NCBI GenBank assembly: GCA_013398015.1
Contig: VZRR01002859.1
Span: 434,001-498,000 of the forward strand
DNA length: 64,000 bases
Direction: 5' to 3'
Origin: Oreocharis arfaki
Lineage: Eukaryota; Chordata; Aves; Passeriformes; Paramythiidae
The notes under the pieces are model-generated. The model did not search any database. It was not told the origin of the DNA and saw only the letters and a program-made list of their open reading frames with translations. Position numbers and translations under genes: made by a program. Below, one piece after another: positions 1 through 10,269 of the stretch. Numbering within the stretch: position 1 is the first letter of the stretch; each line of letters starts with the position of its first letter.

Positions 1-3000
1 AAACAATTCTCACACAAAAAGACTGCTCCATATTGCTCAGGTCACAAAGGAGCAGTTTCCTTATATCCTCACACTTCAGGATACAGCTTTTGTTTCCAGA
101 TACCCAGTATGAGCAAAGGCTACCAATTCTTAGTGTCTTCACTGCCAAGATATTTTCTTTTTCAGCTCACAGCAGCTGATTCTGATAATCTCTATATATC
201 TTGAGTTACCTTTCTTAAATAATTAGTCTTCTGGGCTTAATCTTGCATGTTGTTCCATACAGTTACAATAACCTTATTAATTTATGTTATTCTCTGTCTA
301 ACTACAGGGTCATTACTGTGTAGCAGTGTGCAAGATTAGTAATTTAGAAATGTGCTTTTCCTAGGCACAGCTCCATTAATTTTCCGAGCATCCCTTTAAT
401 TATTAGCCCAAATATCCTTTGTCCTCATTCTATTATATATCCTGAGTCAGAGAGTTGCATATTTCAGGATTATCCCTGGTTCATGCATAAAAAAATGCAC
501 AGTCTATACACTAGTGTATTTAAAACAGACATCTAACAAAATCATTAGTAAAAGAGTGGGAGGCATTGTCAGAGCCAGAATCTTTCCTTATCAAAAAGTT
601 TCCCCTTCAACATCAAAAAGTATGCAGAATGGCCTACGGTACTACACTTCATGCGTCTATCCATAGGCTTCAAAGGAACCTGTTAAACTTGCAAATACTA
701 ATGCAAAACTTTCTGACTATTTTTTCTATTGCCTTTATGTATTCTTTATATACACTTTACATATTATATATACTGTCCAAGATACTCACTGGAATGTTAA
801 GGAACATACTTCTCTGTGATCTCAATGTCCTGGAAAATTTTGGAAAAGTGATTCACCAGCTTCATATATATGTATGTATTGGAATAGAAATTTAAATTTC
901 AGGACAGTATTACTGATAGTTCAAGCAAAATAATGAAGGAACTGCTATTTACATAATTTTGGGGTTATTTATATTTATTTCAGACCAATACTATTCTAGA
1001 GAAGTGCAGCATAGTTAACAACAAAACACAGCTCAGGTAATTTTTGTTGTCACTGGTTCTTTTGTGAGTGGGGACACCGTAGGATCCATTACTGCAGTGC
1101 TACTGATTCTTTTCACTTTAGTGAATAATTTCTAACACAGCTAAAACTTAAGGGGAAAGAACATGGACTTTCCATGTCTGCAGATTATCTCAGCTTCTAT
1201 TTCTCCTCCTCTATTACCTTCAACACCTTTTACCTCAAAATTTAGCTGAAGCTTAGCATTTCCAGGCTTATGGGTAAGGGAAGATGTGGCAGGAGCAGGA
1301 ATACACTAAGCCATTTCAAACATTTGTATGCCCAAATGCTATACTTTGGCTGGTGTTATATGTTAGGGTAGTTTTACTTACCTCCCTTTTTTCTTTGCCG
1401 TATCCAATTGCAACAGGGCCTGCCAAAAAGCTTGTCTGTGTCTTTCTTAGCGGCCCCCTTTAAGTAGTGGAAGGCCACAATAAGGTCTCCACAGAGACCT
1501 CTTTTCCAGGCTGAACAACCCAAACTCTTCTATCCTGTCTTCATAGGAGAGATGTTCCATCCCTCTGATCATCTCTGTTGCAGTGCTCTGGACCAGCTCC
1601 AACAGGTTCATGTCTCTCTATGCTGAGGATCCCAGAGCTGGATGCAACACTCCAAGTGGGGTCTCACCAGAGTGGAGTAGAGGAGCAGAATCCTCTCCCT
1701 CGCCCTGCTGGCCATGCTGCTGTTGGTGCACCCCAAGATGTGTTTGGCTTTCTGGGCTGCAAATGCACAGTGCTGGCTCAAGTCCAACATCTCATTCACA
1801 AACACCCTGAAGTCCTTCTTTGCAGGGCTGCTCTCAATCCCTTTATCTCCCATCCTATGTTCAAACCTGGTTGCCTCCAAGCCATGTGCAGGACCTTGTT
1901 GAACCTAATAGCATTCACATGGGCCTGCTTCTCGAGCTTGTCCAGATCTCTCTGGATGGCATTCTGTCCTTCAGGTGTTGTCAACGACACCACTCAGCTT
2001 GGTGTTGTCTGCAAACTTTCTGAGGGTGCTCTCAATCCCATTGTCTATGTCATTGATGAAGATATTAAACAGTGCTGAACCTGCACCACTTATGATGAAA
2101 CTTCAATGGCCATAATAGTTTTTCATATCTGTTCAATTTAAAGCTGAACAAATCAAAAGCATTTAAACCCCAATAAAAATCTCACAAAATATGTTTGTAG
2201 GATGAAGGCCAGCATGGCCTAACGCCTCCTCCCACTTCACAGCAGTTGCATGTTGTGAACACTGTGGGTGTTCACTTCAACATGATTAGGTTCACGGAGT
2301 GGCAGAGAGATGGGAAAGATGCTCTGCAGTAATCCAAACTTGTTGTGCTAGCAATGTTTTTGACAGAGAAGCTGGCAATAATCTGAATATTTTTGTCTCA
2401 AATAATGAATCTTGCATCTGAAACTGTGTTATAGAAAACAGTAACTCCTCTGCGGGCCAGCTCTCCATCTGGTGTAGTTTGGCATAGCTCATCTGGCTGT
2501 AATTCATCAGATGCTATAGGGGATTTTTTGCCTTTAGAAAATAGTATTAAAGAAAGAAGATGTAAATAAAATATCAGAAAGAAAAATCAGGGGTAAGAAA
2601 CCTTAAATTAGGATTTTTTTGAAGATAATCTGGATAGTACTGGGCACTTCTGTAATGCATTGAACAGATTCATTCTTCTTGGTATTTCTTTTGCTGACGT
2701 TGGTTGTTTTTTTAGTGTTGTGCCTATTCCATCCTTGACTTTATTATTGGTCTACTGGTTTCAGATATAAAAGTCTATAAATGCAAGAAGTTGCTGTGAA
2801 ATTTTTACTCAATGAGCTAAAATTTGTCATGGAATATAATTTTTGGCACATCTTAATGTAAACCACAAACAGATAGAGGCTTCTTTGAGTGCACCCAAAA
2901 TGAAACATTTTGTTTTGGCTTTTGTTTAGTTCCAAAATCACGAAAGAATTGTTCTGTGTTGCAGCTAACATGCAGTCAACTCTTGCCAAAAGAAATATAC

Positions 3001-5472
3001 ATCCTTTCGGTTAAAGACAGTACCTTTACAGAGGCGCTCAGCACATATTTTTTAAAATTTTCAGATAAAGACAACTAACTTAGAACATTTTGACAGCATA
3101 GAATCAAAATTCTAAATTAAGCAATAGATGTGAACTTATATGTGCCCTGAAAAACCCCACTCTGTGTCTACATAGAGCCAAGAACTTTCTGATTTTTTAT
3201 TTTTCTAGAGAATAATCTTTTTAGAATTTGAGTTAGTTTTGTTTAGCTATGTTTTATATTTTTTAAAATTCTTGTTGCATCTGAAGATTTTAATCAACTG
3301 TTGTGGTATCAGGAGATGAAATTATGTCATTGTTTGGAATCTGAACTGACGAAATGCATTCTCCTTAATTTTGCTCATGGGATAAAAATTGGGAATCTTA
3401 GAGATGTGTCTGGATTCTTAATCTAATACTTTGCCAATGAGAAAAAAAAATTCTTTGGATTATATAGCTGAATCAAAATAGCTGTAGAAGTATAGTACTT
3501 GTTGAGAACAGATGAAACTAAAAGAGTTATGTGCAGGTATAGTCATAAATTTACTATTTTTAGAAGCGCTAGACTTTCTGGTTTTGACAAAATTGTCACA
3601 ATTAATCAAGGTTTATAAACTAACTAGACTAAAATGTGTCACTTTAACATTAATTTGGACTGTTCCTAAGGGGTTGTTTTTTTTTTTTAATTTAATGCAG
3701 ATGGATGTGATATTTAGAGTAAGATAATAAGGATGTAGGCTGTGGTCTTTTTGACCACTTTTACGTGACCAAATGAAAATCTTTCATCGATTGAGCTGTT
3801 GTCCAGTGGGTTAAAATCTTCCCTGAATAAAGCTTGACATTTTCTGTCAGATACAATTTCTCTGAAGTTAGCTAACAAACTTTTTATCTCAACATAGTAT
3901 CTGAAATGACAATTTTTCTTACTTTTAATGAAAGGCAATAGAACTTACCTACTTGCAGAATTCCCCTTGATCTTACTGATGAATTTGTAATAATATACCA
4001 GGGAGCTGAATGTCCTTCCACAGCCTTGCAACTGAATTTCACTTCAGGAAATGTTATTCTGATCCGTGCAAGAAAAGGGTTGTAGAAACTGGGCAGGTGA
4101 TATGTGCCTTCAGGGCAAAGGAAACATGTATGTATGAGAAGTTCTTTCACAGTGATGAAAAAAAGTGAGGACAAAACAGAAAATCTGTTTCTTCTGTAGT
4201 GTTGTAAATCATTACTGATGATACACTCAGATGTTATATACAGTTTGCCCCTCCAGATACCCTTCAAACAGACAGGCTTTCAGAAACAGAGTTATGTGAT
4301 ACTGACTGAGATGATCAGTCTGGGTACTAAGTCTTTGGATTTTTCTTCAATGCTTGACATTACTACAATTCTCATCACTACATTCCTGTTCTCACACTGC
4401 CTAATTTAAACTGGTGCAACTTATTTAAGCAGAAGAAAAATAAGTAAAGTTTGCTTTGCAGTATTATTCAGTTTATGTAGAACGGTTTTACCAATGTATG
4501 TGTGGACTCATCTCACCAGTACGTTCTTGACTATGGTATGTTAGAGAACTTTCTGGAAATTTCACTGCATTTATTCTGTAAAGGGATTGCGTATGGTATG
4601 TAAGCCCACACAGGTACTGTATATCAATTTCTCCTATAGAAGAAAATGCTTAAAGTAGAGAAAGATTCATCTTCTATGATTCTTTTTAATAATATTACCA
4701 AATATTTGTGTATAAAAATACGGGTATAAGTTTGTAATTTATTGTGAACTATGAAGGTATTTGTGGTTTGTTGAATGAGTGTTTTTTTAAGAGTAAAGCA
4801 TGTATTAATGTGTCAGTTAAATCAATTAATATGTTCATGTAAGGAAATGGTACATATCTCTTTTACTTATGTGGTCTTGGAATTTTTGAGGAAGATAATC
4901 AAGCACATCTGCTGCCATACTTCCACCAGAATTTAAACAATTGAAAAAACTTTAAGATTACTGTCCCAGTTTGTGGTATTGACACAGTAATAAATTATTG
5001 CATTTATTCCTGTAATTTCAAAAGAAAGCTTAATTTTAATTGCTTCTAGTTTTTAGAGTTGCCTTGATACAGGAAGTATATGTCCGATTTTCACAAAAAC
5101 TAGCCTCCTGAAAATCAGGGCTATTAAACATGTCAAGTCAGGCACCAAAGATGTCATAACTAACTTCTGAGAAGGGAAGTCATCTTGCTTAGAACAGTTA
5201 AAGAATAGAAACTGTGTTAGTGAGATTAATTTAAAGATTAGAGAAAACGTTTCAAATTATATTTTTAAATATACTTTAGAGAAAATATGATTAAATTGAA
5301 ATCAACTAAGTTTTTAAAAGTATTTGTTTTCCTGTGATAAAGCTTACCTGTATATTGATTTCCTTGAAGGTGGCAGAATAATTCCTATCTAAAATATTGA
5401 TCTTGTTTATCTTGAAATCCTTTTGTTACTTGTGTGTCTGTTTCTGGTTAAAATCTGTATGGTTTGTTGCAG
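1..5472 (+). other. ADGRB3: ADGRB3 intron (3' part, upstream of first visible TSR exon)
   Basis: Noncoding AT-rich sequence ending in the acceptor at 5471-5472. The only recognisable content is an antisense CR1 fragment near 1.43-2.09 kb. I looked for an exon encoding an additional upstream TSR or CUB segment and saw no WxxWxxW or Cys pattern flanked by splice sites. The preceding exon must end in phase 1, because the next exon opens with two bases that complete a Val codon. Confidence 0.85.
1425..2092 (-). mobile_element. CR1 non-LTR retrotransposon fragment, antisense
   Basis: The minus-strand translation carries the C-terminal part of CR1 ORF2. Around 1608-1880 it includes the run RPHLECCIQLWDPQHRET, preceded by an ILGCTNSSMASRARERILLLYS-type segment. 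Around 1796-1993 it includes DLDKLEKQAHVNAIRFNKV, typical of the region after the reverse transcriptase catalytic core. The frame is interrupted, so this is a dead copy. The low-coordinate edge lacks the ATTCTATG-type terminal repeat, so the copy is truncated at both ends. Boundaries are approximate. Confidence 0.85.
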
Positions 5473-5637
5473 TACATGGCGTTTGGGAGGAATGGTCACC
5501 TTGGAGTTTGTGTTCATTCACATGTGGTCGAGGCCAAAGAACTAGGACAAGGTCTTGTATACCTCCCCAGTACGGGGGAAGATCATGTGATGGACCTGAA
5601 ACACAACACAAACCTTGCAATATTGCCCTCTGCCCTG
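5473..5637 (+). CDS. ADGRB3: ADGRB3 exon encoding a thrombospondin type 1 repeat (TSR A, probably TSR2)
   Basis: The exon is 165 bp between the acceptor ...ttgcag and donor gtgagc, phase 1 at both ends (54 whole codons plus a split codon on each side). It encodes one complete extracellular TSR. The tryptophan ladder VWEEWSPWSLC contains overlapping WxxW C-mannosylation motifs. CSFTCGRG matches the POFUT2 O-fucosylation consensus CxxS/TCxxG. A basic strand, QRTRTRSC, follows, and six cysteines complete the three-disulfide pattern, ending CNIALCP. The BAI3 ectodomain has four TSRs to my knowledge. This one is followed by two more and then HormR, so it is probably the second. The first would lie upstream of the window. 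Confidence 0.95.
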
Positions 5638-8600
5638 GTGAGCTCATACAGCAACTCTCTGCTTTGTTACAGTGCTTTTAATGTGGGTTGTTTGAGATTT
5701 CTTTTATAGCCCTTTGCACATGGGAAAAAACAAAACATTATCCAAAGTGACTAGATTGGGTAATATTGTTCATAATTCTGACTGTAGTGGTTAAAGTATA
5801 TAGTCAGGATGGTTACTGTTCAAGACATAAGCAAACAATTTTTAGTTCGTTTGAGGTACTCTCTCTGTAGGGCAGAGTCTGTTGTGTAGGAAATCTTGAT
5901 TCGGGATGAGTCTTAGAGAACCAAAAGGCAAACAACTTTCTGGGTGTAGCTTAAAGAGAGACATTCAGAGGTCACATAGTTTGTGTTCACCATATCTGTA
6001 TGAATTACGTTTGCTTAGAGGTTCACTGTAATTATTTATTCATCATATAACAAACATATTTGTGAAACCATAATATTTAAATTGCTAATGTATTCAAAAT
6101 TGATATTATTTACATGTATACGGGCAAAAAGGCTCACACAGGCTAGGGCATTTTTTCAATCCCCATTAGGTCCTTATGGTACAGATTTTACGTGCCTTAT
6201 TTCTGGGAGTTATGTGCTAAGCCAATTTCAAAAAGTTACCGCTAACCAAATAAACAATGCATGGGCTTCATGTTAAACTGCCCATCCACTAAAATTGAAG
6301 CTAACTAAAAGAGTGTATTCTTTCAAAATTAGTTTTTTACTTCTTGTCCTTAGATTATGATTAATTTAGACCCAATTTTTCAAAATGCATGTATACATAT
6401 ATATAGTATACATATATATGAGTGCATATACTACCTGAGTATTAAAAAAGTTCAGTAACTATAAAGAAGTATATATGTAATAATAATTTATTGTTATTGA
6501 ACTGATTCTAGTACTTAGGTATTGAAACCATGTCAGGTAACAATAATGTGAGAAATTTCTTTCATGAGTTCTGCTTGACAGTGTGAAGGTTGCCCATGCA
6601 GTGGGTTTGTTTACTATTCACAGTTCACAAAATGGCTGCAAATAGATTCTCCATGACCAGAACTCTTCCTGTAAAGATTGATGGACAGACATCACATTAG
6701 CAAGTGGTTGTTTAATGTTTTGAAAACCGAAATGGAGGAAAAAATGGAACTTAGTGCCTTATTAAAGTTAGATTTCTAAGAGATTTATGAAACCCGAACT
6801 TTGCTTTTCTTCTGGTCAACAAAGCATATTCTAACTTCAGGACAGAATTTGTGGAAAGGTCTTAGTGTTAAATGCAGCCACAAAAACTTTGAATTAATCC
6901 AGTTTTTGGCCAAATTGGCAGCTGTGCGATTTTACATGTGTGTACACCAAAGTAACTAATATCATATATTGTATTGGAGAAGAGTTGTCAAGACGAATGC
7001 CAATAAAACAGCAGTGAAGAAATTCATGCACCCAATTAACTTCAGTATTGCAAAGAAGCACAAAAGATATTACACATAATTTGTCAAAATAAACAGTTAT
7101 TTAAGAACTCTGGATTTTGAACAGTCATTTGTACCTAAATGACTTTCAAAGGTAGTTCTATACTGTTACATTTAAAAGTAACACTTTAAGTCTTTGCTCA
7201 GTATTAAGATTTGCTGCAATTTCCATGTTCAATTTTTTAAGGGAATCTTCATGTTGGATTTTCTATTTTTTAAGGGTATTTCTGAAATAGAAAACTCACA
7301 TGCTATTTTCTCCTGAAGATAAATACGAGAGATGTATAAAATATATATGAGAAGCCACAGAATGAGTTTTCTCCAAAGACAGTATAATAATTGATTCTAT
7401 CTTTCCTACCCTAAGTAATACTGTATAGCAACGAATAGAACTGAAGAGGGTGCATTGAAATGTAATTTCCATAATGTTTTCCTCTTCACATAAACCTTTT
7501 ATGATTAATGAGTGGAACTTACTTCCATGTTTGGAAAGATTTCCATTTTCTGCTGAATAAATTATTAGGGCGCAGCTTCATAGCTTCAGAGGCATCTGCA
7601 TTGAGAAGTGGTTCACAACCAGGCACTACATAGAATATTTAATATAGAACTTTAGGGAAAAGCCTCAGAAAATCTCTTGCTTTAATTCACTGATTCTGAG
7701 ATCTTGGGCCCAGGATATGGATAGTACCTTTGAAATGTTCAGTTGTTAATGTCTGACAATAGTGAAATAGTTTACCGCCGTTATTCACTGGGCAGGGATG
7801 CACTCACACAGAACAGTGTGTTTAATCACTAACTTTAAGATTCTACTTCCTCTTTAACATATTAATGCCGTCAACTTAGGGAGTTACTATTCCAAGTCCC
7901 CTTCAGAAGAATCCTGGAAACAGGGTTTGGCAACTGCACCAAGGGAAATTCCTTGTTTGGAGTGGTGGTGCTTATATAGCACTAGTAGTTATAGAACCAG
8001 GTTTTCAAGGACGAGTATTAATCAAAATTATATTAGAACCTACATTTTGAGATTATATTTAACTGCAGGGGCAATGAAGAACTGATGATTGGTGAAATCT
8101 ATATGAATGCAGGATCCTGAATTAGCCCAATTAGTCATAACACGTTTCGTAATGCTTGCCTGTTTTTAAACATACTGTCTAGTCCTATTATTATCAACCA
8201 TATAATTTTTATCTTGTATGGAAGCATAATTGGTTTATATTTTTCATTATCTTGGTTTTTAATATTTTCATTTACCTCAAGAAGTTTTCTGATACACAAA
8301 ATTAATAAGCCATTAACCTTTACTCAGGAGAAAATTCATGCAAACTTGGGTGCATGGGCTAATACAAATTACTAAATACAGAACCATTTCCACCTTTTCC
8401 ATATTGTTTAGACATTTAACTTGACAAATTCAGAAAAAAGATAATGCAATATGCAAGCACAACAGATCTGATGAGAAAAGAAGGCAGGCTGGTGGTTTCT
8501 GTCTTGCTACATTTTATCTCAAAAGAATGTTGAGGAACTGGGATCATTTACCATACAGGGAGGATGAATGATAAAAATATATTCAGCATAGTAAATAGAG

Positions 8601-9096
8601 AAAAGAGAGACTGTATGTGAGGCAAAGTGGTAACTCCCATTTTCCTTTTCCTGTTCAACTAAAGACATCTAGTTTCACAATCAGGACCAATAACTTTCTA
8701 ATCTGACCTCTCTGAACTAGCACTGCAGCTCTTATAAATCACTTCAATGGGCTCAGCGTTTATTGACATAATACAAGAACAGCCCTCACTTTTGTCTGAA
8801 AAGACTAGTCTTTTTTATAAGGCCTTGTTTTTAATAAGACCATTCAAACTGTATGTGACCAAGATCATTATTTAATCCTTTTTTATATCAGTCTAGAATT
8901 AGAGGAGATAGAATGCTCTCTACTTGAATAAAAAGGAAAACAGTTTTAAATTATTTTAAAGCGGCTCATAATGTTGGGTTTCTGTATTTGATTGCCATAA
9001 GAAACCAGGCTGGGCCCAGCCTGAGTGGCTGCGGTCACCTGCCTGGCTCCGGTGGTAACTCTGCTGTGTCCATCTCTTTTGTGGCCGCGGCGGCAG
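5638..9096 (+). other. ADGRB3: ADGRB3 intron, 3.46 kb
   Basis: GT-AG intron with a gtgagc donor and an acceptor in ...gcggcag. The body is AT-rich and I recognise no repeat family in it. A TA-rich imperfect repeat occurs near 6.39-6.43 kb. The last 80 bases switch abruptly to GC-rich, CpG-rich sequence leading into the next exon. Confidence 0.85.
6388..6428. repeat. TA-rich imperfect simple repeat
   Basis: Alternating tatacatatata-type units form a short AT-rich, partly self-complementary tract inside the intron. Confidence 0.6.
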
Positions 9097-9335
9097 TGGA
9101 CGGACAGTGGCAGGAGTGGAGCTCGTGGAGCCAGTGCTCGGTGACCTGCTCCAATGGCACCCAGCAGCGAAGCAGGCAGTGCACGGCGGCGGCCCACGGC
9201 GGCTCCGAGTGCAGAGGGCCCTGGGCCGAGAGCCGGGAGTGCTACAACCCCGAGTGCACTGGTGAGTACCGAGCGGCTGCGGCGCCGGGCAGGCGGCAGC
9301 TCCGAGCCGGAGCAGGGCCTACGTGGCAGGCTGCA
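9020..9335. promoter_or_regulatory. Intragenic CpG-rich island over a TSR exon
   Basis: The sequence changes sharply from AT-rich intron to GC-rich DNA. By hand count, exon 9097-9261 is 115/165 G+C (about 70%) and contains 13 CpG dinucleotides. CpGs continue on both intronic flanks (about five just upstream and nine just downstream). The neighbouring TSR exons are far less GC-rich. Regulatory activity is inference only: it could be an alternative or cryptic promoter, a methylation-controlled exon, or simply biased gene conversion. Confidence 0.5.
9097..9261 (+). CDS. ADGRB3: ADGRB3 exon encoding a thrombospondin type 1 repeat (TSR B, probably TSR3)
   Basis: The exon is 165 bp, phase 1-1, with donor gtgagt. 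It encodes a full TSR: the tryptophan ladder QWQEWSSWSQC, then CSVTCSNG, which fits the O-fucosylation consensus CxxTCxxG, then QQRSRQC, and six cysteines ending CYNPEC. An NGT N-glycosylation sequon lies within CSNGT, directly beside the O-fucose site. Codon use is strikingly GC-rich compared with all other exons here. Family knowledge: TSR3 of BAI receptors is reported to contact RTN4 receptors; whether this exon is that repeat depends on the count upstream. The upstream acceptor is unusual, with GC-rich purine-containing sequence immediately before the AG. Confidence 0.95.
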
Positions 9336-10104
9336 GCTGCACCCACAGGGAGGCTAAAATAGAAGAAGTAATTAACTCTGACACAAGAAGTTTCATGTCG
9401 ACATGGGTAGGAACCTCTTTACATGGAGGGTGGCAGAGCACCGAACAGGCTGCCCAGGGACATTGTGGAGTCTCCTTCCCTGGAGACATTCAAAACTTGC
9501 CTGGAGGTGTTCCTGTGTCACCTCTTCTAGGTGACCCTGTCTTGGCAGGGGCATTGGACTGGATGATCTCCAGAGATCCCTTCCAACCCTAACCATTCTG
9601 TGATTCTGTGAGTCCTGGGGGCTCATTCTAATTTACTTGATGAGGTGAAAAGCTAAAGAATGTGCCCTGAAAGGCTGCATGAAGGCTGCATAACCACTTT
9701 TTGCTTGTTTGCTGTTTGAAGGACATTCTGCAGTTTTAGGCAGATACGTTTGAAGCCTAAAAAATTTAAGTTTTTCATGAACCTAGAAAGTAAATGTATA
9801 TGAACTGATTCCCTTTTGTGCTGCGACTATTTCATGATCCTCTCTCAGTACGAAAGCAGCCTTCCAGGATGTGTAGATTCTGTACGTACTTACCTTTAAG
9901 CCTCATTTGCTCTGTCATAGCATGTAAAAATCAAGATCTTAAAATATCACATGCAAAAATGTTTTCACTTATGTTTTTTTAAGGCATGTTGTAAATGTAT
10001 ATCATTACTGTACAACAGCACTGTACAAGTAAATTTAAAAAAAATATTAATTCTCCATAATGACTGTCATCATGTCACCACTGTAATTATATTTTTCCAA
10101 ACAG
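9262..10104 (+). other. ADGRB3: ADGRB3 intron, 0.84 kb
   Basis: Short GT-AG intron with donor gtgagt and acceptor ...ccaaacag. The first 70 bases continue the CpG-rich island. A sense-oriented CR1 3' end follows, and the remainder is AT-rich without recognisable features. Confidence 0.85.
9375..9612 (+). mobile_element. CR1 3'-end fragment, sense
   Basis: The sequence reads as the end of CR1 ORF2 and its 3' UTR: a segment on replacement of the last protein residues, then gactggatgatctc, cttccaaccctaac, and a terminal attctgtgattctgtga repeat at about 9595-9611. The terminal octamer-type repeat fixes the 3' end and orientation. This is the usual short 5'-truncated CR1 insertion. Confidence 0.9.
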
Positions 10105-10269
10105 CAAATGGCCAGTGGAACCAGTGGGGCCACTGGAGTGGCTGTTCCAAATCCTGTGATGGTGGCTGGGAGAGGCGGATAAGGATCTGTCAAGGTGCTG
10201 CTGTGACTGGGCAACAGTGTGAAGGAACCGGAGAGGAAGTTAGGCGGTGCAGTGAACAGAGGTGTCCTG
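10105..10269 (+). CDS. ADGRB3: ADGRB3 exon encoding a thrombospondin type 1 repeat (TSR C, probably TSR4)
   Basis: The exon is 165 bp, phase 1-1, with acceptor ...aaacag and donor gtgaga. It encodes a complete TSR: GQWNQWGHWSGC (WxxW C-mannosylation motifs), CSKSCDGG fitting the CxxSCxxG O-fucosylation consensus, the strand ERRIRIC, and six cysteines ending CSEQRCP. It is the last TSR before the HormR domain. Its length and phase are identical to the two preceding TSR exons, consistent with module duplication. The Ile before the third cysteine differs from the Thr I recall in the mammalian protein; this is conservative and not a sign of decay. Confidence 0.95.

Noticed and set aside
1578..2078. 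166-codon + strand open frame
   Set aside because: Antisense shadow of a CR1 ORF2 fragment on the minus strand.
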